DNA of 64,000 nucleotides from Streptomyces tauricus (GTDB taxonomy: Bacteria > Actinomycetota > Actinomycetes > Streptomycetales > Streptomycetaceae): contig NZ_BMVY01000023.1 of the NCBI RefSeq assembly GCF_014650955.1, positions 87,646 to 151,645 of the forward strand, read 5' to 3'. The translations under genes and the position numbers were made by a program. The stretch's first letter is position 1; each line of letters begins with the position of its first letter. The notes below the pieces were generated by a model that searched no databases, was not told the origin of the DNA, and saw nothing but the letters and a program-made list of their open reading frames with translations. Shown here in pieces: positions 7,683 through 16,053 of this stretch.

Positions 7683-8342
7683 GTGCTCTTGCTCGCTCTG
7701 GATACCGCCACCCCCGCAGTCACCGCCGCGCTGCACGACGGCACGTCCGTCGTCGCCGCCCACAGCCAGGTGGACGCGCGTCGGCACGGGGAACTGCTCC
7801 TGCCGGCCGTCGACCGGGTCCTCACCGAAGCCGGGCTGCGGCTCGACGCCGTCACCGGCGTCGTCGTCGGCGTGGGCCCCGGCCCGTACACCGGGCTCAG
7901 AGTCGGCCTGATGACCGCCGACACGTTCGGGCTAGCGCTCGGCGTCCCCGTGTACGGGCTGTGCACCCTCGACGGCCTCGCGTACGCCGCCGGGGGTGAG
8001 GCGGGGATCGAGGGACCCTTCGTCGTCGCCACCGACGCCCGGCGCAAGGAGGTCTACTGGGCGCGGTACGCCGACGCCCGTACGCGCCTCACCGAGCCCG
8101 CCGTGGACCGCCCCGGGGAGCTGGACATCGGCGGGCTGCCCGCCGTGGGCGCGGGCGCGCTGCTCTACCCCGACACCTTCCCGGACGCCCGCGAGCCCGA
8201 GCACGTGTCGGCGGCCTCGCTCGCGTCCCTGGCGGCCGAACGGCTGGCGGCGGGCGAGGAACTGGAAGCGCCCCGGCCGCTCTATCTGCGCCGGCCCGAC
8301 GCCCAGGTGCCCAAGAACTACAAGGTGGTCACCCCCAAGTGA
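7683..8342 (+). CDS. tsaB: tRNA t6A37 threonylcarbamoyltransferase complex dimerisation subunit TsaB
   Basis: Pseudo-kinase-like subunit that binds TsaD and is needed for t6A tRNA modification. The 219-residue protein starts LLLALDTATPAVTAAL, the ASKHA-fold phosphate-1 region, and contains VVVGVGPGPYTGLRVG, the family signature. GTG at 7683 follows a TAGGCT hexamer by exactly six bases, consistent with leaderless transcription. The stop overlaps the start of rimI (GTGA at 8339-8342), so tsaB-rimI-tsaD-9947 form one translationally coupled operon. Confidence 0.95.
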   Translation: MLLLALDTATPAVTAALHDGTSVVAAHSQVDARRHGELLLPAVDRVLTEAGLRLDAVTGVVVGVGPGPYTGLRVGLMTADTFGLALGVPVYGLCTLDGLAYAAGGEAGIEGPFVVATDARRKEVYWARYADARTRLTEPAVDRPGELDIGGLPAVGAGALLYPDTFPDAREPEHVSAASLASLAAERLAAGEELEAPRPLYLRRPDAQVPKNYKVVTPK

Positions 8343-8836
8343 CGACCGCGGTGCTGCGCGAGATGCGCTGGTGGGACATCGAGCCCGTACTGGAACTGGA
8401 GAAGGACCTCTTCCCCGAGGACGCCTGGTCCCGGGGCATGTTCTGGTCCGACCTGGCCCACGCGCGAGGACCCGAGGCGACCCGGCGGTACGTGGTGGCG
8501 GAGGACGGCGGGGTGATCGTCGGGTACGGGGGCCTCGCCGCCGCCGGTGACGCCGGTGACGTCCAGACCATCGCCGTAGCCCGGGAGCACTGGGGCACCG
8601 GGCTCGGCGCGCTGATACTGACCGAACTGCTGCGGGCCGCGACCGCCTTCGAGTGCGCCGAGGTGCTGCTCGAATGCCGGGTCGACAACATCCGCGCCCA
8701 GAAGCTCTACGAACGCTTCGGCTTCGAGCCGATCGGCTTCCGGCGCGGCTACTACCAGCCGGGGAACGTGGACGCCCTCGTGATGCGCCTCAACGACCCG
8801 TCAACATCCGTACAAGGAACCGAGATCAATGGCTGA
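8339..8836 (+). CDS. rimI: Ribosomal protein bS18/uS5-type alanine N-acetyltransferase RimI (GNAT)
   Basis: GNAT-family N-acetyltransferase of 165 aa, predicted to acetylate the N-terminal residue of ribosomal protein S18 and perhaps other proteins. The acetyl-CoA loop is VAREHWGTGLGALI and the C-terminal motif is VDNIRAQKLYERFGFEPIGFR, including the conserved Tyr. The GTG start overlaps the tsaB stop by four bases, and its 3' end overlaps tsaD by eight, the usual tsaB-rimI-tsaD arrangement. Confidence 0.94.
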   Translation: MTTAVLREMRWWDIEPVLELEKDLFPEDAWSRGMFWSDLAHARGPEATRRYVVAEDGGVIVGYGGLAAAGDAGDVQTIAVAREHWGTGLGALILTELLRAATAFECAEVLLECRVDNIRAQKLYERFGFEPIGFRRGYYQPGNVDALVMRLNDPSTSVQGTEING

Positions 8837-9950
8837 CGAACCTCTCGTCCTCGGCATCGAGACCTCCTGCGACGAGACCGGCGTCGGCATCGTCCGGGGC
8901 ACGACCCTGCTCGCCGACGCCATCGCCTCCAGCGTCGACGAGCACGCGCGCTTCGGCGGAGTCGTGCCGGAGGTCGCCTCGCGGGCGCACCTGGAAGCGA
9001 TGGTGCCGACCATCGAGCGGGCGCTGAAGGAGGCCGGGGTCAGCGCGCGGGACCTCGACGGCATCTCCGTCACCGCCGGGCCCGGGCTCGCGGGCGCGCT
9101 GCTCGTCGGGGTCTCGGCGGCGAAGGCGTACGCGTACGCGCTGGGGAAGCCGTTGTACGGGGTGAACCATCTGGCGTCCCACATCTGCGTGGACCAGTTG
9201 GAGCACGGCCCGCTGCCCGAGCCGACGATGGCGCTGCTCGTCTCCGGCGGGCACTCCTCGCTGCTGCTGTCCTCGGACATCACGTCCGACGTACGGCCGA
9301 TGGGCGCGACCATCGACGACGCGGCGGGGGAGGCCTTCGACAAGATCGCGCGCGTTCTCAACCTCGGTTTCCCGGGCGGGCCCGTCATCGACCGGTACGC
9401 CAAGGAGGGTGACCCGAACGCGATCTCCTTCCCGCGCGGGCTCACCGGGCCGCGTGACGCCGCGTACGACTTCTCCTTCTCCGGGCTGAAGACCGCGGTG
9501 GCCCGGTGGATCGAGGCGAAGCGGGCGGCCGGTGAGGACGTGCCGGTGCGTGACGTGGCCGCGTCCTTCCAGGAGGCCGTCGTCGACGTCCTGACCCGTA
9601 AGGCCGTACGGGCCTGTCGTGACGAAGGCGTCGACCATCTGATGATCGGTGGCGGGGTCGCCGCGAACTCGCGGTTGCGGGTGCTCGCGCAGGAGCGGTG
9701 CGAGGCGGCGGGGATCACGTTGCGGGTGCCTCGGCCGAAGCTGTGTACGGACAACGGGGCGATGGTCGCCGCGCTGGGCGCGGAGATGGTGGCTCGGGGG
9801 CGGGACGCGTCCGACTGGGATCTGTCGGCGGACTCGTCGTTGCCCGTGACCGATCCGCACGTGCCGGGGCGTTCCCACGCCGGAGGGCGCGCGCACTCCC
9901 ACTCCCACGATCACGTGCACGAGGTCAGTAAGGACAACCTGTACTCATGA
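8829..9950 (+). CDS. tsaD: tRNA N6-adenosine threonylcarbamoyltransferase TsaD
   Basis: Catalytic subunit that transfers the threonylcarbamoyl group from TC-AMP to A37 of tRNA. ASKHA fold with GIETSCDETGVG at the start and metal ligands His114 and His118 in VNHLASHI; GGGVAANSRLR is the nucleotide-binding loop. AAGGAA eight bases upstream of the ATG supports the start. The 373-aa protein ends in an unusual His-rich tail (RSHAGGRAHSHSHDHVHE) beyond the conserved domain. ATGA overlap couples it to the next small gene. Confidence 0.97.
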   Translation: MADEPLVLGIETSCDETGVGIVRGTTLLADAIASSVDEHARFGGVVPEVASRAHLEAMVPTIERALKEAGVSARDLDGISVTAGPGLAGALLVGVSAAKAYAYALGKPLYGVNHLASHICVDQLEHGPLPEPTMALLVSGGHSSLLLSSDITSDVRPMGATIDDAAGEAFDKIARVLNLGFPGGPVIDRYAKEGDPNAISFPRGLTGPRDAAYDFSFSGLKTAVARWIEAKRAAGEDVPVRDVAASFQEAVVDVLTRKAVRACRDEGVDHLMIGGGVAANSRLRVLAQERCEAAGITLRVPRPKLCTDNGAMVAALGAEMVARGRDASDWDLSADSSLPVTDPHVPGRSHAGGRAHSHSHDHVHEVSKDNLYS

Positions 9951-10201
9951 GTGTGGCGTTGATGTGGGAGGCGCGGGCCGTCGAGGGGCGGGGGGAGGAA
10001 CTGCTCGCGTGGGTGCGGGAGCAGGACCTCCCGGCGCGGCCCCTGCGGCGGGAGGTCCTGCGGGCTCCGGGGGAGCGGGTGCTTGTCATTACGTGGTGGG
10101 ATGCCGCGTATGACGACGCGCTTCCTGAGCTTCCGGAGCCGGCTGGGGGGTTGGTTGCTCGGGCCGTTCATCGGTGGAGGTTCGAGTCCGTCGACGGTTG
10201 A
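9947..10201 (+). CDS. Conserved hypothetical protein coupled to tsaD (84 aa)
   Basis: Its ATG overlaps the tsaD stop (ATGA), so it is surely translated with tsaD. The 84-aa product begins MSVALMWEARAVEGRGEELLAWV and contains VLVITWWD, a pattern like half of a dimeric alpha-beta barrel (antibiotic-biosynthesis-monooxygenase type), but the match is only by eye. I recognise no catalytic motif. Third-position GC and codon use match tsaD. The function is unknown. Confidence 0.8.
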   Translation: MSVALMWEARAVEGRGEELLAWVREQDLPARPLRREVLRAPGERVLVITWWDAAYDDALPELPEPAGGLVARAVHRWRFESVDG

Positions 10202-10206
10202 CGATT

Positions 10207-10324
10207 GCGCCGTTCCCCGCGCCCCCAAGAGTGGAAAGACTGCGCCGTTCCCCGCGCCCCTAAAAGACTGCGCCGTTCCCCGCGCCCCTAAAAGCGGAAA
10301 GATTGCGCTGTTCCCCGTGCCCCT
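10207..10324. repeat. Four copies of repeat family A between convergent genes
   Basis: Copies of GCGCCGTTCCCCGCGCCCCT begin at 10207, 10242, 10270 and 10305; the first and last are slightly diverged. They fill the gap between the tsaD operon and the convergent GH3 gene, and the last copy overlaps the GH3 stop codon. No ordinary inverted-repeat terminator is seen, so the copies themselves may mark the transcription ends. Confidence 0.9.
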
Positions 10325-12620
10325 AGACGGCCGTTGTTCTGCATGTCAGGTGGCGGGATGGGCCCGGTTGGCGTTCCTGGCCTTTCAGGGTCAGGTGGGT
10401 TGTGTGGGCGGTTGTCGTGCTGGATTTGGATACTCGGAGTTCCAGGGCGCCCGGTTCCACCACGCGTTGGCCCCTGGCGTTGGTGAACGCCGACAGGTCC
10501 GGGTGGAAGTGGAAGGTGACCTGGCGGGCCTCTCCGGGGCTCAGGGTCAGGCGGTGGTAGCCGATCAGGCGTACGTCGGGGCGGGTCACGGACGCCACCG
10601 GGTCGTGCAGGTACAACTGGACGACCTCCGTGCCTTCGCGCGGGCCCGTGTTGCGGATCGTGACCGAGACGTCGTGCCCCTCGTCCGTGGTCGTCTCCGC
10701 GTACACGTCCTCCGTGTTCTCCCAGGTGAAGTCCGTGTAGCCCAGGCCGTGGCCGAAGGGGTGGAGTGGGGTCGGGTCGAGGTTGCTCACCTCTCCTGCC
10801 AGGCCCAGGGGAGGCTGTAGGTACGTCCATGGCTGGCCGCCGGGGGTCTGGGGGATGCTCACCGGGAGTCGGCCCGAGGGGTTCACCCGGCCCGACAGGA
10901 CGCCCGCGACCGCCGGGCCGCCCTCCTCGCCGGGGAAGAACGCCTGGACCGTGGCGGCCAGCCGGTCGTGCCAGCGGCCGAGCGCGTACGGGCGGCCGGT
11001 GAGCAGGATCAGGACGACGGGGGTGTCCGTGGCGGTCAGGGCGTCCAGCAACTGGGCCTGCACGCCGGGCAGTTGCAGGTCCGCCACATCGCAGCCCTCG
11101 CCCGACGTGCCCCGGCCGAAGAGGCCCGCCCGGTCGCCGAGCACCGCCACGCAGACATCCGCCTCGGTGGAGCGTGCGACGGCCTCCTCGAAGCCGGAGG
11201 TGTCCGGGTCGGTGGTGTCGCAGCCCTCGGTGAAGGTGATCTTCGCGTCCGGGAGTTCCGTGCGCAGGGACTCCAGGAGCGTGGGGATCTCGATGCCCAT
11301 CGGCAGGGCCGGGTGGTTGACGCCCACGTGCGACGGGAACGAGTAGCAGCCCAGCATGGCCAGGGCGTCCGAGGCCCGCGGGCCGACCACGGCGATGCGG
11401 GTGTCGGGGGCCAGCGGGAGCAGGCCCTCCGGGTTGGAGAGCAGGACGACGGATTCCTCGGCCAGGCGGCGGGCCAGCACGCGGTTCGCGGTCGAGTCGA
11501 GGTCGACGGGGCCCGTGGGCTCCGGCGTCCAGTCCTCGTCCAGCAGGCCCAGCGCGCACTTCTGGCGCAGGACCCTGGCCGCCGCCCGGTCCACCAGGGA
11601 CTCGGGGATCTCCCCGGCCCGTACCGCCTCCACCAGCGGGTCGCCGTTGCAGTGGACCGTCGGCAGTTCGACGTCCACGCCCGCCGCCAGGGCCGCGTGC
11701 GCGGCCTGCGCCTCGGTGCCCGCGACCCGGTGCAGGGTCTTGAGGAAACCGACGCCGAAGTAGTCGCTGACGACCGTGCCGGTGAAGTCCCAACGCTCAC
11801 GCAGGAGTTCGGTCAGCAGGTACGGGTCCGCGGTGGCGGGCACGCCGTCCGTGTCCGTGTACGCGGCCATCACCGAGCGGGCCCCGCCCTCGCGCAGCGC
11901 GAACTCGAACGGGGGCAGCGTGATGTCGGCGAACTCGCGCACGCCGGCCCGTACCGGAGCGAGGTTGCGGGCGCCCGCGGAGGACGCGTACCCCGCGAAG
12001 TGCTTGAGCGTGGCGACGATCCCCGCGGACTCCAGGCCGCGGACGTAGGCCGCGCCGATCGTGCCGACGAGGTAGGGGTCCTCACCGATGGTCTCCTCGA
12101 CCCTGCCCCACCGCGGATCCCGTACGACGTCCAGGACCGGGGCGAGGCCCTGGTGGACGCCGACGGAGGCGAGGTCCCGGCCGATCCGGTGGGCCATCTC
12201 CTCGACCAGGGAAGGGTCGAACGTGGCGCCCCAGGCGAGTGGGACCGGGTACGCGGTGGCGCCCCAGGCCGTGAAGCCCGCCAGGCACTCCTCGTGGGCG
12301 ACCGCCGGGATGCCGAAGCGGCCGGCCTCGCTGATCCGGCGCTGGGCGCGGGCCAGTGCCTGCGCGCCCAGCGCGGGGTCCACGGGGGCCGTACCGAACG
12401 AGCGGGTGAGCTGGCCCAGACCGTGGGTGATCAGCTCGTCCCAGTCGAAGTCCGAGGTCATCTCGTCCTGGTGCGGGGCGACCCCGCCGCCGTCCGTGGC
12501 GGCTCCCACCCACACGCCGTACAGCTGGGCGGTCTTCTCCTCCAGGGTCATCCGGGCGAGCAGGTCGTCGACCCGGGCCTCGGCGGGCAGCGCGGGATCA
12601 CGCCACGGGGCGTTGGTCAT
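10323..12620 (-). CDS. Glycoside hydrolase family 3 (beta-xylosidase or beta-glucosidase)
   Basis: Cytoplasmic exo-glycosidase of 765 aa predicted to split oligosaccharides imported by the adjacent ABC transporter. The N-terminal GH3 domain starts DDLLARMTLEEKTAQL; TLKHFAGY and the nucleophile Asp286 in VVSDYFGVGF follow. The C-terminal GH3 sandwich domain (about 400-620) and a fibronectin-III-like domain (about 650-745) complete the usual order. No signal peptide is seen. AGGAG five bases before ATG 12620 sets the start; the frame is open further upstream into the permease end. The gene order resembles the Streptomyces bxl xylobiose cluster, so beta-xylosidase is my preferred reading. Confidence 0.9.
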   Translation of the reverse strand: MTNAPWRDPALPAEARVDDLLARMTLEEKTAQLYGVWVGAATDGGGVAPHQDEMTSDFDWDELITHGLGQLTRSFGTAPVDPALGAQALARAQRRISEAGRFGIPAVAHEECLAGFTAWGATAYPVPLAWGATFDPSLVEEMAHRIGRDLASVGVHQGLAPVLDVVRDPRWGRVEETIGEDPYLVGTIGAAYVRGLESAGIVATLKHFAGYASSAGARNLAPVRAGVREFADITLPPFEFALREGGARSVMAAYTDTDGVPATADPYLLTELLRERWDFTGTVVSDYFGVGFLKTLHRVAGTEAQAAHAALAAGVDVELPTVHCNGDPLVEAVRAGEIPESLVDRAAARVLRQKCALGLLDEDWTPEPTGPVDLDSTANRVLARRLAEESVVLLSNPEGLLPLAPDTRIAVVGPRASDALAMLGCYSFPSHVGVNHPALPMGIEIPTLLESLRTELPDAKITFTEGCDTTDPDTSGFEEAVARSTEADVCVAVLGDRAGLFGRGTSGEGCDVADLQLPGVQAQLLDALTATDTPVVLILLTGRPYALGRWHDRLAATVQAFFPGEEGGPAVAGVLSGRVNPSGRLPVSIPQTPGGQPWTYLQPPLGLAGEVSNLDPTPLHPFGHGLGYTDFTWENTEDVYAETTTDEGHDVSVTIRNTGPREGTEVVQLYLHDPVASVTRPDVRLIGYHRLTLSPGEARQVTFHFHPDLSAFTNARGQRVVEPGALELRVSKSSTTTAHTTHLTLKGQERQPGPSRHLTCRTTAV

Positions 12621-12646
12621 GGAACTCCTGTCAGAGTCGAGTGGGT

Positions 12647-13564
12647 TCACTTTCCGCCCACGCCCATCAGGCCGCCGACCAGCGCGCGGCGGGCCACCAG
12701 GTAGACGGCGAAGATCGGGACGCCGGAGAGGACGACCGAGGCCAGCAGCGCGGGGATGTTGACGCCGAACTGGCTGACGTAGTTGAACAGGCCGAGGGTC
12801 AGGACCCGCGGCTCGTCGGACTGGGTGAAGATCAGCGGGAAGAGGAAGCCGTTCCAGGCCTGCAGCGCCGCGTAGATGACGACCGTGCTGATACCGCCCT
12901 TGGCCATCGGGATCGCCAGCTGGAACAGCATGCGCTGCGGTGAGGCGCCGTCCAGGGCCATCGCCTCGTACAGCTCCTCCGAGACGTCCCGCAGGGTGCC
13001 CACCAGGACCAGTACCGAGACCGGCATCGCGAAGGCCGCCGTCGGCAGGATGACCGCCGGCAGGCTGTCGTACAGGTCGAGCTTGGCGATCAGGAGGTAG
13101 AGGGGGACCACGACCGCCTGGGCCGGGATCGCGACACCGAGGAGGAACAGCCGGAAGGCCAGGCCCGACCAGCGGGTGCGGGTGCGGACGGCGACGTACG
13201 CGAGCGGGACGGAGAGGCAGAGGACGATGGCCACGACCGCGACGGCCACGATCGCCGTGTTGGCCAGGAGATGGCCGAAGCCGCTGTTCAGCACGGTGTT
13301 GTAGTTGTCGAGCGTCGGACTCGTCGGCGGGGTCAGCGGGTTGCCGGTGAGTGCCTTGTCCTGGCTGGTGAGCGAGGCCGACAGCATCGCGTAGATCGGG
13401 ACGATGACGATCGCGAGCCAGATGACCGCGCCCAGACCCGCGAGGGGGTTGGGGCGTTTCGACCAGTGCCTGCGGCGGCGGGCGGCGGGTGGTGGCTGCG
13501 TGTCGTGCTTCTCGCCCTTCGGGCGTGGACGGGTGCCGGGGCGCGGCAACGTATCGCGGGACAC
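12647..13564 (-). CDS. Sugar ABC transporter permease, MalG type
   Basis: Second integral-membrane subunit of a carbohydrate importer of the CUT1 class. About 305 aa with six hydrophobic helices; the cytoplasmic EAA-like loop YEAMALDGASPQRMLFQLAIPM contacts the ATPase. The N-terminal 40 residues are basic and proline-rich. A GTG at 13564 follows the upstream permease stop by four bases with GAAGGGA upstream. No ATPase gene is encoded here, as usual for Streptomyces CUT1 systems that share the MsiK ATPase. Confidence 0.93.
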   Translation of the reverse strand: MSRDTLPRPGTRPRPKGEKHDTQPPPAARRRRHWSKRPNPLAGLGAVIWLAIVIVPIYAMLSASLTSQDKALTGNPLTPPTSPTLDNYNTVLNSGFGHLLANTAIVAVAVVAIVLCLSVPLAYVAVRTRTRWSGLAFRLFLLGVAIPAQAVVVPLYLLIAKLDLYDSLPAVILPTAAFAMPVSVLVLVGTLRDVSEELYEAMALDGASPQRMLFQLAIPMAKGGISTVVIYAALQAWNGFLFPLIFTQSDEPRVLTLGLFNYVSQFGVNIPALLASVVLSGVPIFAVYLVARRALVGGLMGVGGK

Positions 13565-13568
13565 TCCG

Positions 13569-14516
13569 TCACATCCCTTCGCGGGTACTGCGCATGCCGC
13601 CGAAGCCGGTCAGCCGCACGAGGATCAGGGACAGTCCGGTGGCGACCAGCACCAGGAAGGACGCGATGGCGCTCGCGTAGCCGAAGTCGTAGCTCTTGAA
13701 GCCGGCCTCGTACATCAGGTACGGCAGGATCGCGGTGTCGGTGCCCGGGCCGCCCTTGGTGAGGATCAGCACGGTCTCGAAGTACGTGAGCGAGCCGACG
13801 ACCATCAGGACCGTGGACGTCGTGACGGTGTGGCGCAGCTGGGGCAGCGTGATCGAGAAGAACTGGCGGTAGCGGCCCGCCCCGTCGATCGCCGCGGCCT
13901 GGTAGAGGACCTCGGGTATCTGCCGGGCGCCGCCCTGGTAGATCAGGGTGTGGAAGGGGATGAACTGCCAGCCGCCGACAAAGACGATGGCGAGGAACGC
14001 GCCGCTGGAGGAGCCGAGGATGTTCTCCTGGATGATGCCGAAGTTCGGATCGAGCAGGGCGTAGAAGAGCAGCGCGATCGCGGTGGACGACAGCAGGAAC
14101 GGGACGAAGAAGATCGCGGACAGCACCGCCCGGTTGCGCTGGCGGCCCGCCGCCCAGACACCGAGCAGCAGCGCGATCACCGTCTGGAAGACCCAGCTGG
14201 CCGCCGTCAGCAGGACCGTCAGCCACAGGGACTGGACCATCCGGTCGTCGTCGATCAGCTTGCGCCAGTTGTCGAGGCCGACGGGCGTCGGGTCGCCCAG
14301 GCCGTCCCAGCTGGTGAAGGAGAGATAGAAGGCAAGTCCCATCGGGACCACGGCGAAGAACGCGAAGAAGAGAACACCGGGCAGTGCCCAGGCGGCGTGC
14401 GGCCGGCCGGCCGTGGCCGCCCCGGACCGCTTGTGCGGCCTCGGGGGCACCTCGGGACCGCCGCGCTGCGCGACCGGGCTTCCCACCGGGGCCTTGGTGG
14501 GGGTGGGTGCGCTCAC
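13569..14516 (-). CDS. Sugar ABC transporter permease, MalF type
   Basis: First integral-membrane subunit of the same importer, 315 aa with about six helices. The EAA loop reads YQAAAIDGAGRYRQFFSITLPQL, as expected for CUT1 permeases. The GTG start overlaps the stop of the binding-protein gene by four bases (GTGA), indicating translational coupling. The N-terminal 40 residues are a basic, low-complexity cytoplasmic tail. Confidence 0.94.
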   Translation of the reverse strand: MSAPTPTKAPVGSPVAQRGGPEVPPRPHKRSGAATAGRPHAAWALPGVLFFAFFAVVPMGLAFYLSFTSWDGLGDPTPVGLDNWRKLIDDDRMVQSLWLTVLLTAASWVFQTVIALLLGVWAAGRQRNRAVLSAIFFVPFLLSSTAIALLFYALLDPNFGIIQENILGSSSGAFLAIVFVGGWQFIPFHTLIYQGGARQIPEVLYQAAAIDGAGRYRQFFSITLPQLRHTVTTSTVLMVVGSLTYFETVLILTKGGPGTDTAILPYLMYEAGFKSYDFGYASAIASFLVLVATGLSLILVRLTGFGGMRSTREGM

Positions 14517-15901
14517 TTCAGCTCCTTGAGCGCCGAGACGAACTCGCCCGGCGAGGACTTGCCGACGAACAGCTTGTTGATCTCGGTGAGCATCGGGGTC
14601 GCGATGTCCGCGTCGACCGCCTGGTCCCAGGAGAGCGTGAAGGCCGGCGCCTTCTCGACCATCTCGTACTGGAACTTCGCGAACTCCGGGTTGGGCGAGG
14701 CGTCGAGCAGCTTGGCCGCGTTGGACGTCGTCGGGATGTCACCGTTGGCGACCAGCGCCTTGGCGTACGTCTCGGAGGCGCAGTCCTTCAGGAAGGCGAT
14801 CGCCGCGTCCTTGTTGCTCGTACGGGTGTTGACCGACCAGTAGTTGGTCGGGTTGCCGACGACGTTGCGGATGTCGCCGGTGCCACCCTCGACGGTGGGG
14901 AACGCGCACCAGCCCAGGCTGTTCTTCGCGAAGGACGGGAACTTGCCGAGCTGCGTCGAGTACTCCCACGAACCCATCAGGTGCATCGCCGCCTTGCCCT
15001 TGGCGAAGACGGCCGGGGCGCCGCCGTTGACGTACGACACCGAGCTGAACTTCGACCCGAAGGCGCCGTCGTCGATGAGTTCCTTGACCCGCTCCGCGGC
15101 CTTGAGGACGGCCGGGTCGCCCCAGGCGGACGCGTCGCCGTCCTGGATCTTCGCGAAGACCTCCGGGCCGCCGATGCGGTCGACCAGGTACTCCAGCCAC
15201 ATCAGCTCGGTCCAGGTGTCCGCCCCGCCGAGCGCGAACGGGGTGATCTTCGCCTTCTTCAGCTTGGCGTTGATGTCCTGCAACTGGTCCCAGGTGGTGG
15301 GCGGCTGGAGCTTGTGCTCGGCGAAGAGCGACTTGTTGTAGAAGAGGATGACCGGCTGCATGCCGCGCATCGGTATCCCGTAGTTGCGGCCGCCGAGCGC
15401 GCCCGCCGCCAGCACCGCGGGCAGGAAGCCCGACTTCAGGACCGGGTCGCCCGCGATGGTGTCGGTCAGGTCGACGAGCTGCTTCGCCTCCTGGTAGGCC
15501 CTGATCGAGCCGCCGCCCCAGTTGAAGAAGACGTCCGGGGCGCTCGGGGAGCCCATCGCCGTACGGAGCTTGGACGTGTAGTCCGCGCCCGGGATCCTGA
15601 CCAGCTTCACCGTGCCCTTGGCCGACTTGCTCGCGGCGGACTTGTTGAAGCGCTCGACGGCCGTCTGCTGGACCTTCACCGCGTCGTCCCCGTACACGAA
15701 GGCGTCGATCGAGCTGCCGCCCCCGCCGGGGCCGTCGTCGGAGCCGCAGGCGGTGAGGCCGGTGGTGAGCAGGGTGGTGGCACCGGCGCCCAGGACCCAG
15801 CGCCTGCTGAACGTACGGCCGTTCAGGCCGCCGCCCGCGCTTCTGCCCGGGCCTTCGCCCGTGGGCCGCCCGCTGTTGGACCGCCCGTTGATCGACTCCA
15901 T
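14513..15901 (-). CDS. Extracellular sugar-binding lipoprotein of ABC importer
   Basis: Substrate-capture protein of the ABC importer, 462 aa. The N-terminus has a twin-arginine motif SRRWVLGAG (Arg33-Arg34) and a lipobox TTGLTAC ending at Cys52, so it is probably a Tat-exported lipoprotein. The mature part has the SBP_bac_1 pattern (QDINAKLKKAKITPFALGG, KGKAAMHLMGSWEYS). GAGGTG upstream of the ATG is the ribosome site. It is first of four co-directional genes (binding protein, two permeases, GH3) divergent from a LacI regulator. Substrate is inferred as a xylo- or gluco-oligosaccharide from the linked GH3. Confidence 0.93.
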   Translation of the reverse strand: MESINGRSNSGRPTGEGPGRSAGGGLNGRTFSRRWVLGAGATTLLTTGLTACGSDDGPGGGGSSIDAFVYGDDAVKVQQTAVERFNKSAASKSAKGTVKLVRIPGADYTSKLRTAMGSPSAPDVFFNWGGGSIRAYQEAKQLVDLTDTIAGDPVLKSGFLPAVLAAGALGGRNYGIPMRGMQPVILFYNKSLFAEHKLQPPTTWDQLQDINAKLKKAKITPFALGGADTWTELMWLEYLVDRIGGPEVFAKIQDGDASAWGDPAVLKAAERVKELIDDGAFGSKFSSVSYVNGGAPAVFAKGKAAMHLMGSWEYSTQLGKFPSFAKNSLGWCAFPTVEGGTGDIRNVVGNPTNYWSVNTRTSNKDAAIAFLKDCASETYAKALVANGDIPTTSNAAKLLDASPNPEFAKFQYEMVEKAPAFTLSWDQAVDADIATPMLTEINKLFVGKSSPGEFVSALKELK

Positions 15902-15962
15902 GACAGCACCTCTTCTTGTCCGGCTCGTCCGCTCACCAGCGAGCTCGCGTCACGAACATGCG

Positions 15963-15999
15963 CGAATGTTTCGGGTGGTACTTCGAATGTTCCGGGAAC
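15963..15999. promoter_or_regulatory. Candidate LacI-family operators in divergent promoter region
   Basis: Between the divergent binding-protein and regulator genes lie two short palindromes: CGAATGTTTCG (15963-15973, CGAA/TTCG arms) and GTTCCGGGAAC (15989-15999, perfect 5-bp arms), with TTCGAA at 15982-15987 between them. Spacing and symmetry suit binding of one or two LacI-type dimers. The CGAA-N3-TTCG pattern resembles the operator motif I recall for BxlR-like regulators. Confidence 0.5.
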
Positions 16000-16053
16000 G
16001 TATGGCGGTCGAAGGGCTTCGTCAAGAGGTTGCGCAGGGATACGATCCCGTTC

